Shown: positions 36,654-47,991 of the stretch, piece by piece
Position numbering within the stretch: the first letter of the stretch is position 1
Layout: the number at the start of each line of letters is the position of its first letter
The notes under the pieces: model-generated
Seen by the model: the letters and a program-made list of their open reading frames with translations, nothing else
The model's database searches: none
What the model was told of the DNA's origin: nothing
Position numbers and translations under genes: made by a program
Source of the DNA: Alsobacter soli
GTDB taxonomy: Bacteria > Pseudomonadota > Alphaproteobacteria > Rhizobiales > Beijerinckiaceae
Reading direction: 5' to 3'
DNA length: 57,236 nt
NCBI RefSeq assembly: GCF_003004785.1
Contig: NZ_PVZS01000033.1
Coordinates: 1-57,236, forward strand

Positions 36654-38186
36654 TCAGCCCTTCACGGCGAAGCAGGAGAACCCGCTGCGCTTGAGCTGCT
36701 TGCAGGCGCTCTGGGCGTCGCCCTCGTCGAAGCCGGAGAAGCGGGCGCGGTAGAGCGTCGAGCCGTCCTTGGTGACCTTCTCGGTGAAGGGCGAGGCCTT
36801 CGAGAGGTGGCGGTTCTCAGCCTTGGCGCGGGCCAGGATCTCCTTGGCCTTGCCCTCGTCGTCGGTGGCGCCGAGTTGGATCACCCAGCCGGAGATCGTC
36901 GGCTTGGCCGGAGACTTCTCGATGCGGGTCTCCGCCTTCGGCTCCGACTTGGCCTCGGCCTTAGGCTCTAGCCTCGCCATCTTGACGTCATCCGCCTTGA
37001 CGACCGGCTGGGCGCCCACGACCCAGCGCATGCCGCTGGACGGCGTGGTGGTCGATCCACCCGCCACGGAGGCGACAACCGGGCGGGCGCCCGTCACGTC
37101 GATGACCCTGCGCGGTGTCGGGCTCGGCTCGGCGTTGCGGGCCGCGACCTTGGGCGCCGACGCGACGGCGGCCGTGGTGAGGGGCGTGTTCTCGTCGGCG
37201 GAGGCGACCCGGACCCTGGGCGCGGGCTCAGGCTCACGGATCTCCTTAGCCTCGCGTACCGGCGCCTCGCGGCGCGGCTCGGCGGCGGCGGTTTCCGTCA
37301 TGGCCGGGGCGGTGCGGGCGCCGGCATAGGCGCGCTCGATGTTGTCGTCCAGCAGGGCGACCATCTGGTGGTCGCGAGCCGCGGCCGAGCGGCCGCCGAG
37401 TACGACGGCGACCACGTGCCGGTTGTCGGTCTTCACGGAGGTCAGCAGGTTGAAGCCGGACGCGCGCGTATAGCCGGTCTTGATGCCGTCCATGCCCTCG
37501 ACCCGGCCGAGGAGGTGGTTGTGGTTGCGGTGATAGCCGCCGCGGTAGGCGAAAACCGGCGTCGAGAAGTAGTGGTAGTACTTCGGAAAGCGATCCTGGA
37601 TGGCGCGACCCAGCGTGACGAGGTCGCGGGCCGTTGTGATGTGCCCAGGGTTGGGCAGACCCGACGCGTTGCGGAAGACCGTGTGCCGCATGCCGATCTG
37701 GCGCGCCTTGCGCGTCATCATGTCGGCGAACTCGGCCTCCGAGCCTGCGATGTTCTCGGCGATCGTCACCGCGATGTCGTTGGCGGATTTCGTCACCACC
37801 GCCTTGATGGCGTCCTCGACCGTGATGGTCGAGCCCGGGCGAAGGCCCAGCTTGGAGGGCGCCTGGGCGGCGGCGTGGGCGGTGACCTTCAGCTCCGAGT
37901 CGAGCGAAAGCCGGCCCTTCTCCAACTGCTCGAACAGCAGATAGAGGGTCATGACCTTGGTGACGGAGGCCGGGTGACGCGGCGCGTCCTCGTTGACGGC
38001 GTGCAGGATTCGGCCCGTCTTGGCGTCCATCACCATGTCGGCGTAAGGCGGATTGTATCCTCCGGCCGCATGGTGGCGGCGCCGTGCTTCGGCCGGGGAG
38101 GCGATGACCGCGATCGCAGAAGCCGTCACGACGACCGAGGCGAAAGTCCCGAACCGCCCCGTGAAGCAACCCCAACGCATACCCAT
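36654..38186 (-). CDS. D-alanyl-D-alanine carboxypeptidase (S11 family) with C-terminal SPOR domain
   Basis: A penicillin-binding carboxypeptidase of about 510 residues that trims pentapeptide stems. It has an N-terminal signal (SVVVTASAIAVIASPAEA), the active-site Ser in ASVTKVM (SxxK), SAN (SxN) in KSANDIAV, and the KTG triad in IKTGYTRASGF. A low-complexity linker rich in Pro/Ala/Lys/Glu follows. The last 75 residues are a SPOR domain (GWVIQLGATDDEGKAKEILA) that binds denuded glycan at division septa. The ATG at 38186 or 38180 gives the signal. Confidence 0.92.
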   Translation of the reverse strand: MGMRWGCFTGRFGTFASVVVTASAIAVIASPAEARRRHHAAGGYNPPYADMVMDAKTGRILHAVNEDAPRHPASVTKVMTLYLLFEQLEKGRLSLDSELKVTAHAAAQAPSKLGLRPGSTITVEDAIKAVVTKSANDIAVTIAENIAGSEAEFADMMTRKARQIGMRHTVFRNASGLPNPGHITTARDLVTLGRAIQDRFPKYYHYFSTPVFAYRGGYHRNHNHLLGRVEGMDGIKTGYTRASGFNLLTSVKTDNRHVVAVVLGGRSAAARDHQMVALLDDNIERAYAGARTAPAMTETAAAEPRREAPVREAKEIREPEPAPRVRVASADENTPLTTAAVASAPKVAARNAEPSPTPRRVIDVTGARPVVASVAGGSTTTPSSGMRWVVGAQPVVKADDVKMARLEPKAEAKSEPKAETRIEKSPAKPTISGWVIQLGATDDEGKAKEILARAKAENRHLSKASPFTEKVTKDGSTLYRARFSGFDEGDAQSACKQLKRSGFSCFAVKG

Positions 38187-38350
38187 ACCCAGGTCCCCGT
38201 GTGCAACGGCTCCACCCACTGAGCCGGGCCACGCGACGCTCAGGGGGCGAGGGGAGCCCACTGTCGCATCCGCGGCACAGGGGAAGACGGTATCGAGTTG
38301 GGGTTACGCAGCGGTTAAAACTTCAACCGGAGCGCTAGCCTCCGCGCGCA

Positions 38351-38365
38351 TGTTGCACTGCAACA
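38351..38365. promoter_or_regulatory. perfect palindrome upstream of the phasin gene, possible PhaR operator
   Basis: TGTTGCACTGCAACA is a perfect 15-base palindrome about 120 bases before the phasin start. CTGCAG lies nearby at 38389-38394. TGC-rich palindromes are recalled for PhaR in alphaproteobacteria; the assignment here is inference. Confidence 0.45.
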
Positions 38366-38371
38366 AAATCC

Positions 38372-38401
38372 TTGACACACGTTGTGCGCTGCAGCTAGAA
38401 A
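38372..38401 (+). promoter_or_regulatory. candidate sigma-70-type promoter for the phasin gene
   Basis: A perfect -35 box TTGACA (38372-38377) is followed after 18 bases by TAGAAA (38396-38401), a four-of-six match to the -10 box. Confidence 0.45.
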
Positions 38402-38484
38402 CGCCCTATCGGGTTTGGCGTCGTGTATCGCGTCTCAGGCCGGAACCCAGGATCCCGCGCATCGCGCATTGGTAGGGGTGCATC

Positions 38485-38826
38485 ATGGCTACGCAGTTCG
38501 AAGATTTCCAGAAGCTCGGCAAGGACAACGTTGACGTCGCCCTCAAGAGCTTCGGCGCCACGTCCAAGGGCGTGCAGGCGATCGCCACCGAGACGGCCGA
38601 CTACTCCAAGAAGGCCTTCGAGAGCGCCTCGGCCCTGGCCGAGAAGCTGGTCGGCGCGAAGACGCTGGACAAGGCGTTCGAGATCCAGAGCGACTATCTG
38701 AAGTCCACCTACGAGGGCTTCGTCGCCTACGCTTCGAAGGTCGGCGACCTCTACACGAACCTCGCCAAGGAAACGGCGAAGCCGTACGAGGGCCTGTTCG
38801 CCAAGGCGACCGGCGCGGTCAAGTAA
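38485..38826 (+). CDS. phasin family protein
   Basis: A 113-residue amphipathic helical protein that coats polyhydroxyalkanoate granules. It matches the phasin pattern: FEDFQKLGKDNVDVALKSFG, TETADYSKKAFESASALAEK, LDKAFEIQSDYLKSTYEGFV and YTNLAKETAKPYEGLFAKA. AGGGG precedes the ATG. A candidate promoter and palindrome lie upstream and a strong terminator downstream, so it is probably a single-gene transcript. No pha synthase gene is in the window. Confidence 0.92.
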   Translation: MATQFEDFQKLGKDNVDVALKSFGATSKGVQAIATETADYSKKAFESASALAEKLVGAKTLDKAFEIQSDYLKSTYEGFVAYASKVGDLYTNLAKETAKPYEGLFAKATGAVK

Positions 38827-38858
38827 GCCGCCGGCGACCGCCGCGACATCGTTTCGCA

Positions 38859-38891
38859 AGAGGCCCGGGGCAACCCGGGCCTCTTTGTTTT
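38859..38891 (+). terminator. rho-independent terminator after the phasin gene
   Basis: AGAGGCCCGGG, loop GCAA and CCCGGGCCTCT form an 11-pair stem followed by TTGTTTT. The rest of the gap up to 39127 shows nothing I can name. Confidence 0.88.
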
Positions 38892-39127
38892 CCAGGACCG
38901 ATGGAGGCTCCGGGCGAGGAAGGCAGCGCCCCGCCGGCCATGGGTGCGAGCGTCTCCAAGCTGCGTCATCATCACCCGAGACATCACCTTACGACCGGTC
39001 TGGCGAACCGGATGCGGGAGGACTAGATTAACGGAACCGGCCGTGTCGCTCCTGGGTTGGGCTGCGGTCGCCGCTTCCGGAAACGGAGGCGAGACCGTTC
39101 CCTCCGGAAGAGACCGCCGTTCTCGCG

Positions 39128-39571
39128 ATGGACCTCAAACTGATCCTTCCCGACATGGTTCTCCGCATCAAACGTGCGCTCCTTCGGGGCAGGCACCTGG
39201 CCACAGGGCTGATCAGGACGGATCCCTTGCGAGCCGCCGAGCGGCGACGAGGCACAGGGCGACCCGGCGACGGCGGCTCGGGCACCGCCGTCATCACGCA
39301 AACCAGGACCCGGACTAAGCGTCCGAACCTGTACCGCGTGCTGCTGCTCAACGACGACTACACGCCGATGGAGTTCGTGGTTCACGTGCTCCAGCGGTTC
39401 TTCAACAAGGATGCGGACGAAGCCACCCGCATCATGCTCCATGTCCACCAGAACGGGGTGGGGGAGTGCGGCGTTTTCACGTACGAGGTCGCGGAGACCA
39501 AGGTCACGCTCGTGATGGACTTCGCGCGAAAGCACCAGCATCCTCTGCAATGCGTGATGGAAAAGAAGTGA
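39128..39571 (+). CDS. clpS: ATP-dependent Clp protease adaptor
   Basis: ClpS hands N-end-rule substrates to ClpAP. The core is intact: [61 protein letters not shown] and the end QCVMEKK. The ATG at 39128 gives a basic N-terminus of about 55 residues, longer than usual. A TTG at 39227, with AGGACGGA ahead, would give a more typical length, so the start is uncertain. clpA begins 14 bases after the stop. Confidence 0.92.
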   Translation: MDLKLILPDMVLRIKRALLRGRHLATGLIRTDPLRAAERRRGTGRPGDGGSGTAVITQTRTRTKRPNLYRVLLLNDDYTPMEFVVHVLQRFFNKDADEATRIMLHVHQNGVGECGVFTYEVAETKVTLVMDFARKHQHPLQCVMEKK

Positions 39572-39585
39572 AAGGCTGAGGCCCG

Positions 39586-42072
<2,487 letters not shown>

Positions 42073-42225
42073 GGCCTTTCGGCAACGCCGGCCAGCGCCG
42101 CTTGTGTGGCGTGGCTTGGCGGGTTTCAGACCCGGCGCCATTCGGCTAAAGTCCAAACGATGGGCGGAACGGTCGCGTTTCGCCCATCGGCTTGTTCAGC
42201 GCACGGCATCGGGCGGAAGAAACGA

Positions 42226-42417
42226 ATGACGTCCTGGTTCGAGAAGCGGCGGCAGCGGCGGCGCAAGCGCGAGCGCATGGAAGAGCTGCTGGCCTGGATC
42301 GTGGTGCCTGCGATGGCCTTCGGCCTGTACTGGGGCTGGTTGCAGGTGCGAGACCAGCTCAAGGCGACCCCGATCATGAACATTATCAGCGGCAAGGATA
42401 AGGGCGCGGGCCCATGA
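42226..42417 (+). CDS. small basic membrane-anchored hypothetical protein
   Basis: A 63-residue protein with a very basic N-terminus (WFEKRRQRRRKRERMEE), one transmembrane segment (LLAWIVVPAMAFGLYWGWL) and a short tail. No function is recognised. It lies between clpA and azlC, 10 bases before the latter. Confidence 0.6.
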   Translation: MTSWFEKRRQRRRKRERMEELLAWIVVPAMAFGLYWGWLQVRDQLKATPIMNIISGKDKGAGP

Positions 42418-42427
42418 GCCTGGCCCC

Positions 42428-43177
42428 ATGGCCCTGATCGCAGACAGCCCTCCGCAAGACGCTACCACACGCTCGGACATGGGCTGGGCCGTGCGCGGCG
42501 CCCGTGACGCGCTGGCGTTGCCGGCGTGGGTGGTCGGCCTGTCGCTGATCGGCGTCGGAGGTCTGGCGCAGGCGGTCGGGCATCCCGTGTGGGCGGCCAT
42601 GGCCTCCACGCTGTTCGTCTGGGCCGGTCCCGCCCAGGTGATCTTCTATGGCGGCCTTGCGGCTGGCATGACCGCGCCCGCCCTGGCTGCGGCCATCTGT
42701 TTCTCATCCGTTCGGTTCTTTCCCATGACGGTCGCGCTCATGCCGCTGCTGCGGCGGCCGGGGCAGGGGATCTGGACCCAGCTGGCGGCGGCGCACTTTG
42801 TGGCCGTGACGGTCTGGACGGAGGGCCTGCGACGGCTGCCCGCCAAGCCGGTCGAGGCGCGCTTGCCCTACTACGCGGGCTTCGCGGCGGCCTGCATTTC
42901 CCTGAGCACGATCACCACCGGGGTGGGGTATTTCCTCGTGGGCGCCCTGCCGGCGCCATTGGCGGCGGCGGTGCTGTTCGTGAGCCCGATTTATTTCACC
43001 GTCTCGATCAGCGCCGGCGCGCGGGTCCCGGCCGACTGGCTCGCCATCGGGCTGGGCTTCGTTCTGGAGCCCATGTTGCGTCCGCTGCTCGGCGACGCGT
43101 TCGACCTGCTGGGGGTGGGGCTGGTGGGCGGCACCGCCGCCTTCGCGGCAGGGCGGCTGCTGGAGGCGCGGCGGTGA
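42428..43177 (+). CDS. azlC: AzlC-family branched-chain amino acid exporter large subunit
   Basis: A 249-residue integral membrane protein with several hydrophobic helices. The AzlC pattern includes STLFVWAGPAQVIFYGGLAAG, CFSSVRFFPMTVALMPLL and PIYFTVSISAGAR. With AzlD it exports branched-chain amino acids. Its stop overlaps the azlD start by four bases (GTGA). Confidence 0.9.
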   Translation: MALIADSPPQDATTRSDMGWAVRGARDALALPAWVVGLSLIGVGGLAQAVGHPVWAAMASTLFVWAGPAQVIFYGGLAAGMTAPALAAAICFSSVRFFPMTVALMPLLRRPGQGIWTQLAAAHFVAVTVWTEGLRRLPAKPVEARLPYYAGFAAACISLSTITTGVGYFLVGALPAPLAAAVLFVSPIYFTVSISAGARVPADWLAIGLGFVLEPMLRPLLGDAFDLLGVGLVGGTAAFAAGRLLEARR

Positions 43178-43530
43178 CGCTCGACCTTTCCGCCGTGCAT
43201 GGATCGGCTTGGCCCTATGTGCTGCTTGTGCTCTGCGGCGTGGTGCCGACCGAGATCTGGCGCACGCTCGGCGCTGTCGCCTCGCGTGGGCTGGCGGATG
43301 GCTCGCCGGTCCTGACCTGGGTCCGGCACGTCTCGACGGCCCTGCTGGCCGCGGTCGTCGCCAAGCTGTTGCTGACGCCGAGCGGTGCGCTCGCCCTCGT
43401 GCCCTGGTGGGGGCGCGTCGGCGGCATCGCGGCCGGGTTCGGGGCGTTTTTCCTGTTCAGGCGCTCGTTCTTCGCCGGCGTCCTGGTGGGCGAGGCGGTG
43501 CTGATCGCCGCCGCCTCGTTGTGGGGCTGA
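43174..43530 (+). CDS. azlD: AzlD-family branched-chain amino acid exporter small subunit
   Basis: A 118-residue membrane protein with about four helices: PYVLLVLCGVVPTEIWRTLG, VRHVSTALLAAVVAKLLL, and IAAGFGAFFLFRRSFFAGVL. It starts at a GTG that overlaps the azlC stop. Length and pairing fit AzlD. Confidence 0.88.
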   Translation: MTLDLSAVHGSAWPYVLLVLCGVVPTEIWRTLGAVASRGLADGSPVLTWVRHVSTALLAAVVAKLLLTPSGALALVPWWGRVGGIAAGFGAFFLFRRSFFAGVLVGEAVLIAAASLWG

Positions 43531-43956
43531 TCAGCCGGCCAGCGCGGCGCGGATCTTGTCGGCGTGAGCCTTGAGCGCCTCGGGCTTCTCCATCTGGCCC
43601 GTGTGAGGCCGCAGGGGAACGCCTTCCCAGCGCGGCAGCACATGGATGTGGATATGGAACACCACCTGTCCGCCGGCGCTCTCGTTGAACTGCTGGATGG
43701 TGAGGCCATCCGCGTCCATGCCAACCTTCACGGCGCGGGCGACCTTCTGGACGCTGACCATCAGGCGCGAGAGATCCTCGGGCTTGATGTCGAGGATGTT
43801 GCGCGCCGGCGTCTTCGGGATCACCAGCACGTGGCCGTCCGCCCGGGGCATGATGTCCATGAAGGCGAGGGTCGCCTCGTCCTCGTAGACCTTCTCGCAG
43901 GGCAATTCACTGCGCAGGATCTTGGCGAAGACGTTTTGGGAGTCATAGTCGGTCAT
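43531..43956 (-). CDS. HIT (histidine triad) family nucleotide hydrolase
   Basis: A 141-residue HIT protein with the triad HIHIHVLPR (His-x-His-x-His) near residue 103. Other marks are FAKILRSELPCEKVYEDEATLAFMDI and GHVLVIPKTPARNILD. Such enzymes hydrolyse adenosine phosphoramidates or dinucleotides. It is convergent with azlD, with stops directly abutting. Confidence 0.93.
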   Translation of the reverse strand: MTDYDSQNVFAKILRSELPCEKVYEDEATLAFMDIMPRADGHVLVIPKTPARNILDIKPEDLSRLMVSVQKVARAVKVGMDADGLTIQQFNESAGGQVVFHIHIHVLPRWEGVPLRPHTGQMEKPEALKAHADKIRAALAG

Positions 43957-44044
43957 CAGCGTCCATCCGCAGGCGCAAAGCGGCTCCAGCCGCGGCCGGG
44001 TCCGGTGTGGCCCCGGCGCCGGCCGGCGTCAAGCGGGTGGCGCC

Positions 44045-44335
44045 TCAGTCGTCGAAGAAGCGCTCGAAGGTGGGGTCGAAGCAGACATAGACCGGGCAGG
44101 CCCCTGACCGCGTGGGGACGAACTGGGTCTTCACAGCCTGTCCAGGCAGGCAGGCTGTGGCGTTCACCACGTAGCGGTCGTAGGTGTACCCGCCCGTGCC
44201 GAGCACAATGCCGCCGTTCGCCGCGATGATCTGGTGGACCTGGCCGCAGGTCATGGCAGGGGTCTGCGGGCGGCCTTGCGCCAGGGCAGGGGAAGCGGCC
44301 GCCATGACGGCCAACACGAATCCGAAGCGCTTCAT
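44045..44335 (-). CDS. small secreted hypothetical protein
   Basis: A 96-residue protein with a Sec signal (MKRFGFVLAVMAAASPALA) and a mature part containing four Cys (MTCGQ, ATACLPG, GACPVYVCF). Two disulfides are likely in the periplasm. I recall similar short proteins in Rhizobiales but no function. Confidence 0.72.
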   Translation of the reverse strand: MKRFGFVLAVMAAASPALAQGRPQTPAMTCGQVHQIIAANGGIVLGTGGYTYDRYVVNATACLPGQAVKTQFVPTRSGACPVYVCFDPTFERFFDD

Positions 44336-44433
44336 GCTTGTCTCCCATCAGGCCCGCCCGGGGAGCCTCAATCCCTTGAGATAGTAGAGGGTTCCGCGCC
44401 GGCAAAGCCTTGATCCGGCGCAGTCGCCTTGCA

Positions 44434-45675
44434 TCACGCCTTTCTGAACGGCGCGTGCTCCTCGTACTCCTCGTGGAGGCTCTCCACATAGGATCGCTCG
44501 CGGGCGAGATAGTCGGCGACGGCGCGCCGCAGGGCCGGGTCGGCGAGGTCGTGCGCCGAGTAGGTCGTCACCGCGCGGTAGCCGCGGGCCAGCTTGTGCT
44601 CGCCCTGGGCGCCGGCTTCGACACGCGCGAGCCTGCGGCCAATGGCGAAGTCGATGGCCTGGTAGTAGCAGACCTCGAAATGCAGGAAGGGGTGGTCCTC
44701 GATGCAGCCCCAGTTGCGGCCATAGAGCGTGTTCGCGCCGATGAAGTTGATGGCCCCGGCCACGTATCGTCCCGCCCGTTTCGCCATCATCAGCAAGATC
44801 CGGTCGGCCATGCGCTCGCCGATCAGGGAGAAGAACGTCCGGTTCAGGTAGGGTCGGCCCCACTTGCGCGAGCCGGTGTCCATGTAGAAGGCGAAGAATG
44901 CGTCCCAGTGGGCCTCGGTGATGTCACGGCCAGTCACATGCTCGATCGTGATCCCGTTCGCGACCGCGTCGCGGCGCTCCCGTCGGATCGCCTTGCGCTT
45001 GCGGGAGGCGAGCGCTTCCAGGAACTGCTCGAAGCTTCCGTAGCCTTCGTTGAACCAGTGGAACTGCTGGTCCGTTCGCTGCAGGAATCCACGGCGGCCG
45101 AGGTCCTCCCAGTCTTCTTCAGGCAGAAATGTGAGGTGGACGGAGGACGCCCCCGCCTGGGCCCGGACCGCCTGCAGGCCGTGGACCAGCGCCTCGCGCG
45201 CCTCCGCGTTGCGCGGGCCGGGTCGCACCAGCAGGCGCCGACCCGTCGCAGGCGTGAACGGCACGCTGACCTGCAGCTTGGGATAATAGCGGCCGCCGGC
45301 GCGATCGTAGGCGTCGGCCCAGCCGCTGTCGAACACGTATTCGCCGCGGGAATGGCTTTTCAGGTAGCACGGCGCGCAGGCGAGCAACGCGCCGCCGGGC
45401 CCCTCCACCAGCACATGCGCTCCGCCCCAGCCGGTGCGTCCCACCGCGCAGCCAGACTCCTCCAGGGCCGAGAGGAAGACATGGGAAATGAACGGGTTGT
45501 CCGCATCTTCCTGAGACGCTGATTCAGGGCTGCGGGACGCGCCTGGGGCGCTTTCGGCGCCCGCGTGCGGATTGGCGCAGGCGTCCCACTCGCGCGCGTC
45601 CACGGCCTTGAGGCTGGTCGCGACCTTCAGGGTGAGATCGGATGCGAGGTCGGGGGAGGTGGAAGGGCCGGGCAT
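44434..45675 (-). CDS. GNAT/FemAB-like acyltransferase (DUF482, peptidogalycan biosynthesis-type)
   Basis: A 413-residue protein. The FemAB-like two-lobe pattern of DUF482 is visible: NPFISHVFLSALEESGCA, ACAPCYLKSHSRGEYVFD, YYPKLQVSVPFTPATGRRLLVR, WFNEGYGSFEQFLEALASRKRKAIRRER, GRNWGCIEDHPFLHFEVCYYQAI and FRKA near the end. The family is thought to transfer amino acids or acyl groups to small molecules or cell-wall parts; the substrate is unknown. Its start lies about 97 bases from the GDPD gene end on the same strand. Confidence 0.87.
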   Translation of the reverse strand: MPGPSTSPDLASDLTLKVATSLKAVDAREWDACANPHAGAESAPGASRSPESASQEDADNPFISHVFLSALEESGCAVGRTGWGGAHVLVEGPGGALLACAPCYLKSHSRGEYVFDSGWADAYDRAGGRYYPKLQVSVPFTPATGRRLLVRPGPRNAEAREALVHGLQAVRAQAGASSVHLTFLPEEDWEDLGRRGFLQRTDQQFHWFNEGYGSFEQFLEALASRKRKAIRRERRDAVANGITIEHVTGRDITEAHWDAFFAFYMDTGSRKWGRPYLNRTFFSLIGERMADRILLMMAKRAGRYVAGAINFIGANTLYGRNWGCIEDHPFLHFEVCYYQAIDFAIGRRLARVEAGAQGEHKLARGYRAVTTYSAHDLADPALRRAVADYLARERSYVESLHEEYEEHAPFRKA

Positions 45676-45771
45676 GTGCCTGTTCGGGAAATCCTTCCCC
45701 TCAAGCTAGGCGCTGCCGCGCGACAAGCAAGCGGGGCGGGTGGTCGCGGCGCGCAGACGCGCCGCATCCGG

Positions 45772-46521
45772 TCAGGGCACGAAGCCTTCGAAGACCATCT
45801 GGTCCGCACCTGCAGCGGCCCGCTCCCGGTCTTCGGGCGTGCGCACGGTCCAGGTCATCACCGGGAGTCCGACCGCCTTTCGGCACAGGTAGGGCGCCGC
45901 GCTCTGAAGGTCCTGGACCTGCCAGGACAGGAAATCCGGGCGGCTCCGTTCGTAGTGAAGCAGGTTCGCCATGGCGTGCTTCTGCAGGGGAGAGAGCCTG
46001 GCGTATTCCCCATGGTCGTAGCGGTTCTCGGCCACGATCCCGCGGGGACGGTCGGGCGCGAGCTCGCGCAGCGCGGCCACGATCTCCGGGTCGAAGCTCT
46101 TGATCGCCACAGGACCATCGTAGCCCTTCAGCACCTCGGCCGTGCGCCGGGCAAGCCTCACGTCGCCGTCGAAGGCGCTCTTGATCTCCAGGACGAGCGG
46201 CACGCGGCCGCCCAGCACGGCGAGGAAGTCGCCGAGGGTCTGGATGCGGTCCGAGGTGTCCTTCAGGGCGAGGCCGCCGAGCTCGGCCGCCGAGCGTTCG
46301 GCCACCCGGCCGGTCCCGTCCACGGTCAGCCGCTCCAGGGCGAAGTCGTGGAACACCACGGCGTCGAGGTCCCGGGTGAGCTGGACGTCGCATTCGATGG
46401 CGAAGTTCCGGTCAATGGCGGCCCGCGCCGCGGAGGCGGTGTTCTCCACCACCCCCTGGGCGCGGTCGTGCAGGCCGCGATGCGCGATGGGGCGGGCGAC
46501 CAGCCAGGCAGGAGCGGCCAT
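45772..46521 (-). CDS. glycerophosphodiester phosphodiesterase
   Basis: A 249-residue GDPD TIM barrel that hydrolyses glycerophosphodiesters. It has the start motif IAHRGLHDRAQGVVENT, FAIECDVQLTRDLDAVVFHD (metal Glu and Asp, catalytic His), PLVLEIKSAF and the C-terminal MTWTVRTPEDRERAAAGADQ. There is no signal peptide, so it is cytosolic. Its ATG overlaps the ridA stop by one base (TGATG), giving translational coupling. Confidence 0.92.
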   Translation of the reverse strand: MAAPAWLVARPIAHRGLHDRAQGVVENTASAARAAIDRNFAIECDVQLTRDLDAVVFHDFALERLTVDGTGRVAERSAAELGGLALKDTSDRIQTLGDFLAVLGGRVPLVLEIKSAFDGDVRLARRTAEVLKGYDGPVAIKSFDPEIVAALRELAPDRPRGIVAENRYDHGEYARLSPLQKHAMANLLHYERSRPDFLSWQVQDLQSAAPYLCRKAVGLPVMTWTVRTPEDRERAAAGADQMVFEGFVP

Positions 46522-46988
46522 CAGGCTACCTCGAACATGGCTTCGACCTCGACAACCGCGTCCATCGGCAGTTCGGCCACGCCGACCGTGCTGCGCGCGT
46601 GGCGGCCCTTGTCGCCGAGCGCCGCCACCATGAAGTCGGACGCTCCGTTCATGATCGCGGGGATCGCCGCATAGGTCGGCACGGCGTTGATGAAGCCTCC
46701 GAGGCGGACGCAGCGGGTAATGGACTCGAGCGATCCGAGAGCCGCCTTCGCCTGGGCGAGAATGTTGATGGCGCAGAGCTTCGCGGCTTCGGTAGCCTGC
46801 TCGGCCGAGACCTCGGCGCCGAGCTTGCCCTTGTGCTCGGGCGCGAGCTTGCCGTCCACGCCGAAGCAGAGCTGCCCGGACACGACCAGCAGGTTGCCCG
46901 TGCGGACGCACGGGACGTAATTGGCGACGGGGGCGGCCGGGGTCGGGAGGGTGACGCCCAGTTCCTTCAACTTGGCTTCGATGCTCAT
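46521..46988 (-). CDS. RidA family (YjgF/UK114) reactive intermediate deaminase-like protein
   Basis: A 155-residue RidA-fold protein with LLVVSGQLCFGVDGKL, AAKLCAINILAQAKAALGSL, CVRLGGFINAVPTYAAIPAI, and the substrate-site Arg in RHARSTVGVAELPMDAVVEVEAMFEV (shown only as part of the fold). The long C-terminus matches the larger RidA subgroup. It would deaminate enamine or imine by-products, or bind them. It is coupled to the GDPD gene by a one-base overlap. Confidence 0.92.
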   Translation of the reverse strand: MSIEAKLKELGVTLPTPAAPVANYVPCVRTGNLLVVSGQLCFGVDGKLAPEHKGKLGAEVSAEQATEAAKLCAINILAQAKAALGSLESITRCVRLGGFINAVPTYAAIPAIMNGASDFMVAALGDKGRHARSTVGVAELPMDAVVEVEAMFEVA

Positions 46989-47150
46989 GGAGGCCTCTCT
47001 GGCGGAGACGACGGCGCGCGCGGGCGCGGGCCGTCGTTGTCGCGCATCATCGTACGGGCGGCAAGGCGCCGCGCGGGCCCGGATTGCCGCCCCAGACCGC
47101 AAAGCCTATCTTGGACTGGCCGGCGTCCCGTCGCGGAAGAGGAGTTCACC

Positions 47151-47981
47151 ATGTCCTGGCGCGTGATTTCGGCCGCTCTGGCCCTCGCCGCCGCTTGCGC
47201 GACGCATCCCGCCGCTGCGGCGGGGCCCATCATGGCGCCGCACCGGGCCACCTATGATTTGTCACTGTCGAAATCGGCCGGGAACAAAGGGGTGGAGGCG
47301 GCCCGCGGCCGCATCGTGTTCGAGTTCACCGGCTCTGCATGCGAGGGCTACGCCCAGACATTCCGGCAGGTCACCGAGCTGAGCGGCGGCGAGATTGGCA
47401 CGCGGCTGTCCGACATGCGCACGACCACCTTCGAGGCCGGAGACGGCTCCAGTTTCCGCTTCAATACGGAATCGCGCATGGGGCAGGCGCCCGTGGAAGC
47501 GACCGACGGCTCGGCCGAGAAAAAGCCCGACGGCGTCGCGTTGAGCCTGCGCAAGCCTCAGCCCGGCCGCACCACCATCAAGGGGGATATCGTGTTCCCC
47601 ACCGAGCAGATGCGCCTCCTGATCGAGGCCGCCAAGGAGGGCAAGTCCACCGCCTCGATGAAGCTCTACGATGGCTCCGAGGGCGGGAAGAAGGTCTACG
47701 ACACGTTCGCGGTGATCGGCCATGCGGCGTCCCACGACAAGGACGGCGACTTGGAAGAACCGCTTCGGCAGGCCGGGTGGGACAAGCTCGATCGCTGGCC
47801 GGTGTCGGTGAGCTACTTCGAGGTCGGCACCCAGGATACGCAGCAGCCCGTCTACACGCTCTCCTTCGAGCTGCTGGAGAACGGCGTCTCGCGCAAGCTG
47901 AAACTCGACTATGGCGATTTCGGCCTGCAGGGCGAGCTCAAGCGGCTCGACGTGATGTCGGCCCCGCAGTGCACGCAGTGA
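47151..47981 (+). CDS. eipB: EipB-like periplasmic envelope integrity protein (DUF1849)
   Basis: A 276-residue exported protein. It has a Sec signal (ISAALALAAACATHPAAAA), then the beta-barrel domain beginning PHRATYDLSLSKS. Two conserved cysteines, near 64 (SACEGY) and 274 (PQCTQ), are those that form a disulfide in Brucella EipB. Other family stretches are VEAARGRIVFEFTG, MRTTTFEAGDGSSFRFNTES and GDIVFPTEQM. EipB supports cell-envelope integrity in alphaproteobacteria. GAGGAG precedes the ATG at 47151. Confidence 0.92.
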   Translation: MSWRVISAALALAAACATHPAAAAGPIMAPHRATYDLSLSKSAGNKGVEAARGRIVFEFTGSACEGYAQTFRQVTELSGGEIGTRLSDMRTTTFEAGDGSSFRFNTESRMGQAPVEATDGSAEKKPDGVALSLRKPQPGRTTIKGDIVFPTEQMRLLIEAAKEGKSTASMKLYDGSEGGKKVYDTFAVIGHAASHDKDGDLEEPLRQAGWDKLDRWPVSVSYFEVGTQDTQQPVYTLSFELLENGVSRKLKLDYGDFGLQGELKRLDVMSAPQCTQ

Positions 47982-47991
47982 TGAGCGGCCG

